From assembly GCA_021030915.1 (NCBI GenBank), contig JAGEMR010000032.1, positions 186,001-250,000 on the forward strand: a stretch of 64,000 bases of DNA. Direction: 5' to 3'. Below, piece after piece: positions 22,501 to 33,903 of the stretch. The notes under the pieces were generated by a model. It saw only the letters and a list, made by a program, of their open reading frames with translations, did no database searches and had not been told where the DNA came from. Each line of letters starts with the position of its first letter. Positions within the stretch are counted from its first letter, which is position 1. A program made the position numbers and the translations under genes. The stretch is from Astrothelium macrocarpum (lineage: Eukaryota > Ascomycota > Dothideomycetes > Trypetheliales > Trypetheliaceae).

Positions 22501-24936
22501 TGATTGCAATTCAGTAATGCTGTGATTTTTGGAACGAAGCTGTGCTAGGTCAGAGGTAACTCGACTCCGAACGAGGAAGCCGCGAATAGAGCTTTGGAGA
22601 CCAAGAATGCTCTCTTCGCCCTCAGCAAGTGCTGCCCGGGTGGCAGATATCCGTGCTCGAAGTTGAGCTCCTCTTAATTCAGCTTGTAAATCTACAATAC
22701 CCGATGAGTGCTCATTGAGTCGACGAGATTGTTGTTCGATGATTTTCCGTTGATGTACAGCCCGCGCACGAGATTGAAGAGCGATTAATTGCGGAGTGCT
22801 GTCATCCAGAGCAATGAGAGTAGTGGAAAGACGATCTCGCGCCATTGCAGCTCGGGCTGCAGCCTGAAGCTCACAAATGGCTTGCTCGTGTTGTTGCATG
22901 TCATAGAGATCCTCTCCAATGGCAATCCGACAAAGGGCACCACGGATTGCTGCTTGTAGTAGTTGGATTTTTGGCTCTGCTTCTCTCGTCCCAATGTACT
23001 GATCCGCAGCAACTTGACGGCTCAGTGCTCCCCTGATTGCTGCTTGAAGGTCGACTATGCTAACTTCGTGTTGGGTAATATCATCGTATTGGTCGCCGAC
23101 ATCCCATCGTGAAAGAGCACCTCTGATTGCGGCCTGAAGCTGTCTGATTCCATGATCGTTCCGTTGAGCCCTGCTCTTGATGTATTGGACACTCTGCCTG
23201 GCTTTTCGCGCTCTTACTAGACTTTGTAGACTGACGATTTCCTTTAGACTATCTTTCCATTGTTGCTCTTTTTTCTCACATTTTGACCGTATTAGGAAAC
23301 CCCGGATCAGGCTCTGTAGCTCAATTGCGAATCTGCGCATGTCCATCTTGTACTGCAAGACTTCTCGTGCCCATCCGCCTCGGATCCGGCTTTGCAAGTC
23401 GACAATCCAGGGTTCATCGTCCCATAAATCACTCATGAGCTTGCCCAATTGTGCCCGCAACAAGCCTGCCCGGATTTGCGCTTGGAGATCAACTACAACG
23501 GGTTCTATTTCGGAAAGCTCCCGGTCTATCCGCTCTTCTTCTGTCTCCACCGGTTCTGGTTCAGGTTCTGCTCCCATTGCTTCTCTCATGCCTCCAAAAT
23601 TTGGCATACTGATTCCGGCTTTATCAAGACCTTTTTGCATTGCCTCGAGCTCATGATCCTCGAATTGTAATTGTCCAACCAGATTCCCGATACGAAAAGC
23701 TACGATTCCTTTCCGGAAAAGAAGCCAAGATAAAGCGTGTATACAGTAAATGACCTTTGGAATGTTCTTCTTTTCATACAAGTCGACCAACTCGAAGCGG
23801 AAAAGTTCGGGTAACTCGACTTCTGCCAAGAATCGAAAGAAGAGAGCAATATTATCCGAATGCTTGAATTGCAGCCTCGGATTTCGAAAAATGCGGAAAT
23901 GTTTGTCAGGATATAGAGCTTGTACAACTTCTGCTAAAGTCACACCATCGCGCAGCGCTTCTTCAAGCTCAACAATGGCCGGTATGGGCTGCTTAATAAT
24001 GTCTTCTATCCATTCCTTAGCTTCACCAATATGGCACAGATATTCATAGGCTTGCAGGAATTGACGTTGTTGGTCCATCCATTTAGCCCCACCCCATCCT
24101 GTTGTTGTAGAAGTCTTCTTGCCTCGACTCGACATGGTTCGTTGTAGTCGCCGCCGGCCATGCAAGCCTGCAACTTCTTGTTCGGGTGATTTGATTGTGA
24201 AATCGTCCTCGTCGCCATTTTCTGCGAATTTCGACAAGGTGCGAAGATATCCCGTTGTCGACTTTTGCATACTTTTCAAATCTGGCGTCTCAAGCAAATG
24301 ACCTGGCTGTACCGAAGACGTGGATTGGTCGCGTAAGCCTGACGGTCTCTTGTGGATTGGTGCGCGTACAGAATCTGATCGCGATATGGCCATGGAGTTT
24401 GCCATCTTATGAGGAGGAGTCTTTGCCGGAGGAGAACCCATCGGATCAACAACAGGACTATTCTCGGAATTTGCATGCCTATGTCGAGATTGTGAAGGTA
24501 CTGGAGTATCTTCATAAGTAGGGACGACTTCTTGCAAGCTTTGGGCACGATCGTGTGATGAATAAGTGCGCAGATCAGCATGTGCAGAGTGGGGCGGAGA
24601 AGATGCAGGCGCTTGCGGAAGTGGTCGTAAACTTTGACGCATGCTCTTGTAAGCACTACCAGGACTTGTGTCTTTTGGCTCGCAGTCGTTGCCTGAGAAA
24701 GCAGACTGGCCTATTGTTGATTCGCTATATCCACGCTTGTGCCCCACTCCAGACGCATGCAAATCACTAGATGCGTGTGAAGATTGTGTGCTCGTTCTGC
24801 TCGGAGGGAAAGGGTTTGAGTAGCCTGAATAAGCGGAGGAGTCGGTGGACGCATTTGAGGCGTGTCTTAAAGGACTTGGAGTTGAGGCAGCATAGCCGCC
24901 GTATCTGGCGCGAGACTGTCGCGGTTGAGAAGACAT
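19571..24936 (-). CDS. sepG: IQGAP-type Ras GTPase-activating-like protein (SepG/Rng2)
   Basis: Scaffold of the cytokinetic actomyosin ring and septation. Exons (minus) 22101-24936, 20910-22052, 20580-20858, 19571-20532 give 1739 aa, the size expected for filamentous-fungal IQGAPs. Order: disordered Ser/Pro-rich N-terminus (1-270), calponin-homology actin-binding domain (about 285-405, ending VIYCIHALSWLLF), then fifteen IQ-type repeats of LQxxxRGxLxR form (about 470-925) for calmodulin/myosin light chains. The GAP-related domain follows (about 1000-1330, VGSLLTNKEI), then the RasGAP C-terminal domain (about 1430-1739). IQGAP GRDs bind GTPases but normally do not stimulate hydrolysis. All three splice joins restore conserved blocks (DEELEFERLRK; VEDPDVAIKNLF). 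Part of the last exon (about 19900-20250) is very GC-rich, creating long spurious ORFs in other frames. It faces IMP dehydrogenase head-to-head. Confidence 0.93.
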
Positions 24937-25404
24937 GTCGAGATGTGCTCGGTCGCAAAAGTCGCAGATGCTAGGTCAATACCTTCTGCGGTGCGCTGGG
25001 TGGGAGAAGGTATCAACGATCGGTCGTGGCTGCGGTCCCAGGGATAATACTCGTTACAGCTCAATGGAGGTATCCGAGACATTTGAGATGAATGTTAGTC
25101 ACTGTGGAAGAAAGAGAAGTCTCAGACGATGTTGCGAAGAGTCGACATGCGATTCATGGTGTCGCAAAGTCAATGTGAGGGGAATTGGTAGAGCAAAACA
25201 GAGCGGGCAAGTAATTAGTCGTGTTTACATCTAACCTAAAAGGGCAATCCTGGACGGCCAATGATCTCAACGGCCTCAAAGCTTGACGCATCCGGACAAA
25301 ACCCCGCGTTCGCGCCTATCCATGTTCCCACAGCTCGCGTCGCCCAAATTTTCTTTTCTCTTTTCTTGGGAAAGGCTTTTGCCTCGACCCGCGGGATCTT
25401 CGAC
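24937..25404. promoter_or_regulatory. Divergent promoter region of IQGAP and IMP dehydrogenase
   Basis: 468 bp between the two ATGs. It must hold both promoters and leaders. An in-frame ATG at 25261 could extend the IMP dehydrogenase. No TATA box stands out. Confidence 0.5.
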
Positions 25405-27288
25405 ATGCCTATTGTTAACGGTGACAGCATGGAGCCTGCTCAGCCCATCGTTTATCAAGGTCAAACACTTGACTCTTCGAAAGCTTTGGAAGTCTTGCAA
25501 GAATATCCAGAGAAAGATGGTATTGATGTCAGAACTCTCATTGACTCGAAGACAAATGGAGGCTTGACATACAATGACTTTCTTATCCTTCCTGGCTATA
25601 TCGGTGGGTATATCTCAATCATCTATGACATGATCTCACAAAGAATGCAGGCTTCCCAGCCTCAGCCGTCAACATGGACACACCGGTTACCAGGCGCATC
25701 TCCCTCAAAACTCCGTTCATTTCCTCGCCCATGGATACTGTGACGGAGCACAATATGGCTATTCATATGGCCCTCCTCGGTGGTCTCGGAGTCATCCATC
25801 ACAACTGTTCTGCAGAAGATCAAGCCGAGATGGTCCGCAAAGTCAAACGATTCGAAAATGGCTTCATTCTTGACCCGGTTGTCATTTCACCTAATACTAC
25901 TGTCGGAGAGGCAAAAGCGTTGAAAGAAAAGTGGGGTTTCGGTGGTTTCCCGGTCACTGGTAAGCCATGCTTTCAATTCATCTCTATTACATGATGAATC
26001 AAAATCAAAAACTTTCGTTCATCCGCAGCGAGCAATCGCATTGGGGACTCTTGATAGTGGTATTTCTGAGACTACTGCTAGCCCTGTCTTTCCAACCCAC
26101 AAGCATCATGTCACAGCGACTAACGCACATCCATCTACAGAAAAGGGCACCCTCCACTCCAAACTCATTGGCATAATCACCACGCGGGACATTCAATTCC
26201 ACGACAACGCCCACGACCCCGTCACCGCCGTCATGTCCACCGACCTCGTGACCGCCTCCACCGGCGTTTCCCTTTCCGACGCCAACGAAATCCTACGCCG
26301 CTCCAAAAAGGGCAAACTCCCCATCGTCGACACATCCCACAACCTCATTTCGCTCCTCTCACGCTCCGACCTCATGAAAAACCTGCACTACCCGCTCGCC
26401 TCCAAGCTCCCACACTCCAAACAGCTCATCGCGGCGGCGGCCATCGGGACACGCGACGCCGACAAGGCGCGCCTCGCGAAGCTCGTCGACGCAGGCCTCG
26501 ACATCGTCGTCCTCGACTCCAGCCAGGGGCATTCCGTCTTCCAGCTGGCGATGATCGCGCACGTCAAGGCCGCACACCCGCAGCTGGACGTGATCGCGGG
26601 CAACGTGGTGACGCGCGCGCAGGCCGCGAGCCTGATCGCGGCCGGCGCCGACGGCTTGCGCATCGGCATGGGCAGCGGCAGCGCGTGCATCACGCAGGAG
26701 GTCATGGCGGTCGGGCGGCCGCAGGCGACGTCGGTGTTTGGCGTCGCCGAGTTTGCCGCGCGCTTCGGCGTGCCGTGTATTGCGGATGGGGGGATTCAGA
26801 ATGTCGGGCATATCGTCAAGGCGTTGGCGCTTGGGGCGAGTACGGTGATGATGGGTGGGTTGTTGGCGGGGACGACGGAGAGCCCTGGGAGCTACTTTGT
26901 TAGTCGTGAGGGTCAGCTGGTCAAGGCGTATCGGGGGATGGGGTCGATTGATGCGATGGAGGATCGTAAGGCTGGGGCTGGGGCGAAGGGTGGGGATGCT
27001 AGGGGTGAGAATGCGGGGACGGCGAGATATTTTTCGGAGGGGGATCGGTTGTTGGTAGCGCAGGGGGTGAGTGGGAGTGTGCTGGATAGGGGGTCGGTGA
27101 CGAAGTTTGTGCCGTATTTGATGGCGGGCGTGCAGCATAGCTTGCAGGATATTGGGGTGAAGAGTCTGACGGAGTTTAGGAGGGGGGTGCTGGAGGGAGA
27201 AGTGAGGTTTGAGTTGAGGACGGTGAGTGCACAGGCGGAGGGGAATGTGCATGGGTTGCATAGTTATGATAAAAAGTTGTACTCTTGA
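25405..27288 (+). CDS. IMD2: Inosine-5'-monophosphate dehydrogenase
   Basis: NAD-dependent oxidation of IMP to XMP, the rate-limiting step of guanine nucleotide synthesis; cytosolic tetramer. Exons 25405-25603, 25651-25959, 26141-27288 give 551 aa. N-terminal signature GGLTYNDFLILPGYIG runs into FPASAVNMDTPVTRR across intron 1. The CBS pair (about 120-245) includes GFGGFPVTEKGTLHSKLIG across intron 2, GIITTRDIQF and KGKLPIVDTS. The catalytic loop is GMGSGSACITQEVMAVGRPQ with the active Cys, followed by IADGGIQNVGHIVKALALGA, the YRGMGSIDAM flap and RYFSEGD. The GSACIT loop matches what I remember of other Pezizomycotina IMPDHs. Intron 2 is unusually long (181 nt). A further in-frame ATG at 25261 would add 48 residues. 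The region 26380-26760 is GC-rich. Confidence 0.94.
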
Positions 27289-27414
27289 GGTCAGAGGTGC
27301 CAACTGCAAGGATAGGATGGAGTGGAACATGCATTGGGCGGAGTCATTCTTAAGCCAGACCTTAATCTATACCACATCGGTCCAGAGATAGATGCTACAT
27401 CTGAACACAATGCG

Positions 27415-28791
27415 CTAAAGCCTAACAACGTCCATCTCAGGTTTACGCTGAGTCGGTGAAAGTCGAAGATAGGCGCGACGTTCCTTCTCTTGAGAAACAT
27501 ACTTCTCATAATCAGCATCACCCAGTCCAAGCATGTTCAGGATGTCTCGCTCTTCTCTTGCAAACATTACCCAATTACATATAGATTGATGTTCTTCACG
27601 CCAGGCCCTATCCCTATCAACGGCAGCCATGAGGATGTATGCTATTCGCTTGCCGCTAAGAAGTATGGTGTGGATCCCACTATACTCAGTGTAAAGAGCA
27701 CGCTCGGGGATCCTTTTCCAGTCTTTCCTCCTTATACGGACGCAGGTCTCGATTTCGTAATTTTTATAATATGATTTTGTGAATTTATCCGACACACGGT
27801 ACCTCGACATCTCTCCGTAATTTGAAGCACTCGTTAGTAATGCTACTGTCAAAAGGTAGTCATTCCGATGCAGCTTTTCGGCTGCAGTAAAAATATCCAT
27901 GAGTGGTGGAATAATGAATTTAAAATCGAATATGTAGGCCATACCATTCGTCCCGTTCAGAACTTGGAGCACTGACGTGACAAAGTCTGACCTCCAGGAT
28001 ATCTCCAGGCTCGTCATGAAATTGGTACCTCTTATTCTGGATTTCAGAGGGCGGCCGAGAAGCTCGCAAACCGGGCTATCAGGATGCCATGCAGCCTGTT
28101 TGCTGTGACCAACATACACAACTTTGGTAGGATTTTGGATGAACAGCCGACTTTCGCTGAAGATCCACGGTCGGAACATAATATGCTCTAGGGGCTCTTG
28201 ATAGTGGTCATATGCAACAATGACTGGTATAGTCCTAAACAGTGTAGAGAATGCCACAATCTGCGGTGTGAGATCACGAGTCTCAAGAGTCTGGTCAAGC
28301 GATATGATATCAGCGAATAAGTATCGGATACCTGCTGATCGAGCATATCGAATGCCAATGGCAAGATTCCGTGACCGTTCTGCATGATCAAAGTCCCACC
28401 GCCAGGATAGAACTGCGATCTTGAAGATGTCATCTACTGGAAGTCGAATGACCTGTGTTGGAAGGTTTCTGGCTGTAGTGCCGCCTTCCAACCCCTCGAA
28501 GCTGATTGCTTCTATGGCGAGAGCCGGATATTTGCACATAGGTTGAGCATGCCTCCGCGGCTGACAAGTTGGAAGCTCCCCGGCCACGATTGATGGTGTA
28601 GTTTTTAAGGTAGCATTGCGGCTGTTGTCACTTCGTCTCCAACGCCGGTGCAACAAGTAAATGATCTCAAACACGCCCTCGATTATACCGATGATTGAGA
28701 ATACCATTAGAAAGCCTAGGACAAAAAAACACGCAAGAAAAATAACAAGAAATATTGAACCGAAAATGGCAATTAATATTTCGAGTCGCAT
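27415..28791 (-). CDS. Membrane-anchored HET-like (heterokaryon-incompatibility-type) protein
   Basis: Single-exon ORF of 458 aa. The first 50 residues form one or two hydrophobic helices (LIAIFGSIFLVIFLACFFVLG, then MVFSIIGIIEGVFEIIYLL). About residues 120-260 follow the HET-domain plan: IAVLSWRWD for the usual LSYxWG, GIRYLFADIISLDQ for GIRYLWIDSLCIDQ, a central helix-strand FSTLFRTIPVIVAY, and RPWIFSESRLF for RxWTLQERLL. The usual invariant Gly and Cys are replaced, so this is a divergent member. HET domains are TIR-like and trigger cell death after non-self fusion; that this one does so is inference. The C-terminal 200 aa have no recognised domain. Its 3' end lies only 127 bp from the convergent IMP dehydrogenase stop. 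Confidence 0.7.
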   Translation of the reverse strand: MRLEILIAIFGSIFLVIFLACFFVLGFLMVFSIIGIIEGVFEIIYLLHRRWRRSDNSRNATLKTTPSIVAGELPTCQPRRHAQPMCKYPALAIEAISFEGLEGGTTARNLPTQVIRLPVDDIFKIAVLSWRWDFDHAERSRNLAIGIRYARSAGIRYLFADIISLDQTLETRDLTPQIVAFSTLFRTIPVIVAYDHYQEPLEHIMFRPWIFSESRLFIQNPTKVVYVGHSKQAAWHPDSPVCELLGRPLKSRIRGTNFMTSLEISWRSDFVTSVLQVLNGTNGMAYIFDFKFIIPPLMDIFTAAEKLHRNDYLLTVALLTSASNYGEMSRYRVSDKFTKSYYKNYEIETCVRIRRKDWKRIPERALYTEYSGIHTILLSGKRIAYILMAAVDRDRAWREEHQSICNWVMFAREERDILNMLGLGDADYEKYVSQEKERRAYLRLSPTQRKPEMDVVRL

Positions 28792-29753
28792 AATTATTCT
28801 TCAGTTGGCCAGTGTTGTAGCGTTCTACTGAATTTTGTCATGGTAACTATACGAGTCAGTGTGAGAAAGGCCTGACGGATTATGGTAGTTGGCAGACTAT
28901 GGCGAGGTAATGGGGCAGTGTGTAGACAGGGAATGAACTCTGTCTCTCGGTCCTCTTAATGGCTATCTTAGCGGGGATTGACTGGTTACGAAGTTTAATT
29001 TGCATTTGAAAACTTTTGAATCAAAGGTAAATACCAAATATTTCAGAGTGTAAATAAAAACAATGTGTCAAATCGATAACCAAATAAGTTATAAAATATG
29101 AGACAGAAAAAAAAAGAAAAATTTGTTGGCTTCGATCCTGATACATACCTTAGATAAACGTTGACGAAAACATCAGAATTTAAAAGAATAGGGAAAAAAG
29201 TATACGAAGGGTCAAACGTTTGGAAGTAAAATTGACGTCCAACTGTTGCGAAAGCAGGAAAGGGTCCCAAAAGCATCAGATCGTGATTCATCGAGCTCTG
29301 CGTCTGGCGGTAGAAGTTGCAGCTGAAGAAGTCAGCCAAGATTTTCAAGGTTTCTCAAATTGTACTGCAGTGGAGGCTTCTCACAGCTCAATAGAACCAG
29401 TTGTGAACCTGCAGCTGAGTGCTTGGTTACGCATCAGTATCAACTGGAGGGGAATGTGGGAGCACTGAAACACAAACGTGAATGTTGGCCAATATGTTCA
29501 TTAGGTGGGTAGGCTAGAGCCTCATCATTCGAAACTTAGAATATGTGACAGAGAATGGACCGACCATTGTGGTCTTAAAGACGCCCAGATTTTTGTAGCC
29601 ACGCTACGCAAGCCCTTTTAAGCCAGGACTGAATGCCGATTATTACCAAGGACCTTCTCCTTGACCCTCATCTCCACGCTCTTAACGCAAGCACACATGC
29701 AGACAGAAATCCCTCAAATGCTCACACCTCCATTATCCCGAACGCAGCTAAGT
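28792..29753. other. Intergenic, AT-biased, no gene seen
   Basis: About 960 bp. A Phe/Tyr-rich minus ORF (29043-29348) starts with TTG in an A/T-rich tract and has no protein signature. No RNA or repeat recognised. Confidence 0.5.
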
Positions 29754-31260
29754 TCATAAAAGCAACAGCCCCAGGATAGCCACCACAACCGCGAACGCGC
29801 TCCCGCTTTCCGCCCGCCATGTCTTGACGATATTAGCCTCGCTCGTGCTCCCGCTGCCAGTGCCCTGGCTGAAGCTCGTCGAGCCCGCGCCTATCGCGCT
29901 CGACGTCTCACTACTCGAGCCACTGCCCGAGCCGCTTCCTGATCCGCTGCCCGACCCACTACCACTGTCGCCCCGAGAACCCGCGCCGGAGACACCCGGG
30001 ACAGTCGGGACGTCGGTTGGGACATTGGTAGCAGAGGCTGCAGACGAGGCACCTGAAGACGAAGCGCCGAGTTCGGGGTCTTGGCCGTTGGCATAGATGG
30101 ATCCGAGGATCTCGATATTGTTTGTTGTTGAGACGGAGTTGTTCAACCCCTCGTTGTTAAAATATACATAGCTCTTGCTGCCTGAGTTGTTGTACCCCGT
30201 TGGTGGGTCGTAGCACTGCACGTTTACGTCGGAAAACATGGCGTAGTAGTAGCCGTTCTTCATGTAAGGGCTGTTCCAGTCGACGAGGCCACCAGACCAG
30301 TCGATGGTACCCTGGCCGTTGGAGGAAATACCGGCGGGCCACAGAGAGAGCTCGATCCGCGCCGGTGTTTGTGGGTAGTGAAAGGTGTTGTCGGTGGTGT
30401 TCCAAGTGTCGGCGCGATTGAGGGTACGCATGTCGTTGCCGTCGACGGACCAAGTCAGACTGTCAGGGTTCCAATCGAAGCAGTAAGTATGCACTTGGGA
30501 TTCGGTGTTGGATGCGGAGAGGTTGACCTCGTTGTTGTCTAGGAAGAACGTTAGTCATTGTTGGAGACCGCAATCTTGTGTGAGAAAGTGGTGGTTGATG
30601 ATTGCTAAAGTCTTAATCTCGAGCGAAAGGGGAACTGAAACGTACAATCGTCTACACCCTGCCAGTAAAAGTTCGACTGGGTATGTTGTAAATCGACGCC
30701 AACAAATTCAAAGTCGATCTCATCCTTGACGTCGCTCATCAAAATGAATGCAGTCACAACACCAGCGCCCTGACTTGTCGTCAAGGTTGCGCAGACCTTG
30801 CCATACCACACATATTTCGTGCTTGTAAGCAATGTACCGACGGTGCTGGGTGCCATTGTAAGGAGAACGGAATTGTCGTAAGCCACTGGCTGGCCACTAG
30901 CAACCCAGTTGGCTGTCGATGGATCTCCAAGATATTGCTCATTTGAGACAATGCCATTTAGACCGGTGAGCTTGTAATCTTCCGAACTGCAGGCCGGTGC
31001 TGGTACGCAAGAATCGAGTGAGTAAGAGTGAAGGGGATCGCAACCGCCAAGGCAATAGGCACCGACACCACATTGGCCATATTCTGAAGCGGAAGATTAG
31101 CCAAAATATGTTATAAGGCTGATGAAATTCCAGAGAACTAACCTGAGCAGCAAGGTGTCTTCGAACCGCAGAGATTATTAGGTCCGCAAGTACTCTGTGC
31201 AGCGCACAGGGTGGATGCTGAAAGGGCAGCAATAGCGATATATGTGAAGGGATGTTGCAT
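29754..31260 (-). CDS. CRH-type GPI-anchored chitin-glucan transglycosylase (GH16) with chitin-binding module
   Basis: Cell-wall enzyme linking chitin to beta-1,6/1,3-glucan. Exons (minus) 31143-31260, 30646-31083, 29754-30538 give 446 aa. Signal peptide (AIAALSASTLCAAQ) is followed by a Cys-rich CBM18-like module (about 22-70; CGPNNLCGSKTPCCSEYG). The GH16 domain carries DEIDFEFVG with nucleophile Glu 161 and acid/base Glu 165, then NFYWQGVDDYNNEV across intron 2 and HTYCFDWNPDSLTW. The C-terminal Ser/Gly-repeat linker (SGSGSGSGSGS) and a final hydrophobic segment (FAVVVAILGLLLL) form a GPI signal. Introns are 59 and 107 nt. Family and topology are secure; the exact Crh1/Crh2/Utr2 orthologue is not assigned. 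Confidence 0.92.
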
Positions 31261-33639
31261 GGTGTAGAGAAAAGAAAGGAATATTACAAGGGATAGAGAA
31301 GAATTCGACCCAAGCACTGAAGCTCAAGAGGCCGTAGGGGAAGAAAGAACAAAGGGGAAGGACAATGACGATGATGATGGGAGAAAGCAGGCCAATCTAC
31401 TCGCGTGCCCACAAACTTGAAACACTGGGCCTGTTCGGTGGTGTTTCCTTGTTTAGGGCGGGTGATTGAGGATCCGGGGTGGAGGGTGTATGGAAGGGGG
31501 GGGAGGGGTGAGGAACACCGAAGTTGGCACCCGTTTGCGTCCTGATCAAGCGAATGTACGCGTTGGTTGAAGAAGACCAAACGCAGCAACGACGACGACG
31601 ACGAAGAGAAAAAAAGGACGATGGGTGCGAGGAGAGGTGGAGAGGTAGTGGTGGCGGAGGAGCAATGCTTCGAGATGAAGAATGCGTGCGGCAATCCATC
31701 CCTATCGACCGGATCCGGCCTGGACGGCACACTGGCCTAGCTGGTGAGTCGCCAATCGCGCCCCCTCGAGGCTGGTCCAATCGCGATAGCGATCTGCGAG
31801 TGGCCGCGTATGCTAGACACCCTGAGGCTGGGTGAGTAAAGCCCGAATCGGGTCTTTCTTCGCTACTTATCATGCAGAATGGACGCCGGTCATGCGTGCA
31901 TCTTGCACCATTAGTTGTTAGTGGTGGTTGCTTTCACCTGTGGATAGACAGGACCCTGGCGAACGCAACCGTTCGTATGCAAGATGTGAATATCTATGTA
32001 TCTTGTACATAATTGAGTGTGCAGAACTCGGTCGTCGGCCAGTGCTAATTGACGGGTCATGTTGTAAGCCATTTCTCTGGAACAGGCGATACGAGAAGTG
32101 GATCGAAAAAATAAAGCACGAATCAAGGTAAGCGGCGAACTTCAATAGACGCGAAAGTCGTCTCCGCGCATGGGCCCATTCTAGAAGGTCAATGCGTCTT
32201 TGTCAGTCTGCAAGTTCCACGGGAAACATTTGCTCATACCTGTCTTTGTTCTCGGCACAACAGTTGGAGCACGAGCGTAGTGTGCTTCACTATGCTATCA
32301 TCTCTCTTAAGATCTAGGAGCAAACACTCAATCACAGCAAACCTTGGACCTTCTTCAATTCCCACCTTCCTGCAAGGCCCGGCTGAGTAGCTTTGACCGC
32401 GGTATTTCATTCTTACAGATGCATCTCCGTATCTCAGCGATTTCGATTAAAGTCTCGCTATGCGATGAAATTACAAGCTGATTGCTTTTGTGAGGATGTC
32501 AGGTATCTTTCGAGTTCCGCATTGCAATACCGGTGCAACAACCTCATATTCGAAGACCATATGATCTTTTTACATTGCTCATTAAAACGATGCTGGGCGG
32601 TGCCCTGATCCATCTCGAGATCTCGTTGTATCGAATCTCGGATGCATCATGTCAGTTGTTTACGCTGTCGGGATAGTCAAACTAGGACGCATTAGATGTA
32701 CTCCAAACGAAAGGAAGATTACAAACACTCCCATTCAAGACTACGTCCTGTTTTTGTGTTGTGTGACCTGATTATGGGATCCTTCATAGACGCCTACCTT
32801 GTATCTTCCGACTTATTTGGATAAGTGATATCCTGAAATACCCACTATCGCGATATTCTGGAGAGCGCATCCCTGCTGTGTTCTCAACCCTCTCGGACAT
32901 GTCATTCAAAATTCCCAACCCATTTGCAGCGTTTGCCGCAGAGCAACCACAAACTTGAAACAAAAAATGGACTGTTAACTTGGACGCGGTTTGCCGCTGC
33001 AAGTTAGATCTGGCTTGTCCGAGAAGCTCAAAGTCTTGCAGATCAGCCCTCCCGCTTAATGGCTGAGGTTCTTTGATACTTCCACAAACATTGGGCAAGG
33101 GTGGGGCGGAGCTTTCAATCCAGTCCTACAAACTACCTACAGCTTGTTGGGAAGGTCTACTGGGGCAAGCCGTGAATTCATGGATTCGCTTTCTTTCCGA
33201 GGCAGTATACAGCCAAGTCGTGGCGATGTACCTGTCAATCGCTGCACACGTTCGTCAGGGAAAGATGTCCTTGTATCTAACATTGGATCCTGGTTCAGTA
33301 TACGCGAGACACATGCGCAAACCCGACTTATGCTTCTGCACCTGGCATTGATAGCTGCCTCACAAGTGCCTTCCATCACAGCCCTGATGCCGGACACACG
33401 TCGCATTGTTTTGTGACTTAGTGTCAAACGTAGGCGGTACTTCTGCCGTGAAAACACCTCAGAGTGGACAACATCCTCTCAGGTAGTTGATTTTCAAACA
33501 GCAATCGTCAATCAATCGCTATCCTTCAGCAATAAAAGCTGCTTGGCTGATCTCCTTTTCCTTCTCTTGGCCATCTCAAACCTTGCAATTACCAATTTCA
33601 GAACCCTCTACCCTCCAATCGGCTGACAACAACCTAATC
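31261..33639. other. Long intergenic region upstream of CRH gene
   Basis: About 2.4 kb without a supported gene. Within 300 bp of the CRH start the sense (minus) strand is strongly pyrimidine-rich (plus-strand purine tracts near 31490-31510 and 31590-31640), a common fungal promoter feature. The remainder shows only short ORFs in mixed frames. Confidence 0.5.
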
Positions 33640-33903
33640 ATGTGCAATAGCTACAAGTACCGATATTCCTGCAATCATCATTCGCCACCCATGCAATATC
33701 AATGTGCCAACCTCAAGCAACAGCTTTATCGCATCAATTATTCCCACGACCCGTATACGCTTCCGTTCCAGCTGCCATCGAGATGCGGACCGACACGTGG
33801 AATAATGACCGACTCTGTCCCGTACCAGTGTTCTCCGTGCTATTACACGAAACCGTGGATGCCGCAACAATTTCGACAGGACAACAGGTGGCGCGCCTGT
33901 TAA
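33640..33903 (+). CDS. Small cysteine-containing protein, unknown function
   Basis: 87-aa ORF from ATG 33640. It starts MCNSYKYRYSCNHHS, a layout (Cys, Tyr-Arg-Tyr-Ser-Cys, His pair) I recognise from small fungal hypothetical proteins, and ends with PYQCSPCYY and a terminal Cys. Seven cysteines plus the early His pair suggest metal binding or disulfides; there is no signal peptide. The frame stays open 51 codons upstream but ATG 33640 gives the compact protein. No neighbour within 1.4 kb. Coding status is likely but not certain. Confidence 0.5.
   Translation: MCNSYKYRYSCNHHSPPMQYQCANLKQQLYRINYSHDPYTLPFQLPSRCGPTRGIMTDSVPYQCSPCYYTKPWMPQQFRQDNRWRAC

Noticed and set aside
26660..26690. Ala in the IMP dehydrogenase catalytic loop (GSACIT rather than GSICIT) as a drug-resistance hint
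   Set aside because: As I recall, Ala at this position is usual in Pezizomycotina IMPDHs, so it is not informative.
26359..27330. 323-aa minus-strand ORF opposite IMP dehydrogenase
   Set aside because: Antisense shadow with His/Arg/Pro-biased composition; the plus strand is a textbook enzyme.
29043..29348. 101-aa Phe-rich minus ORF
   Set aside because: Starts with TTG, lies in A/T-rich DNA, no signature or neighbour support.
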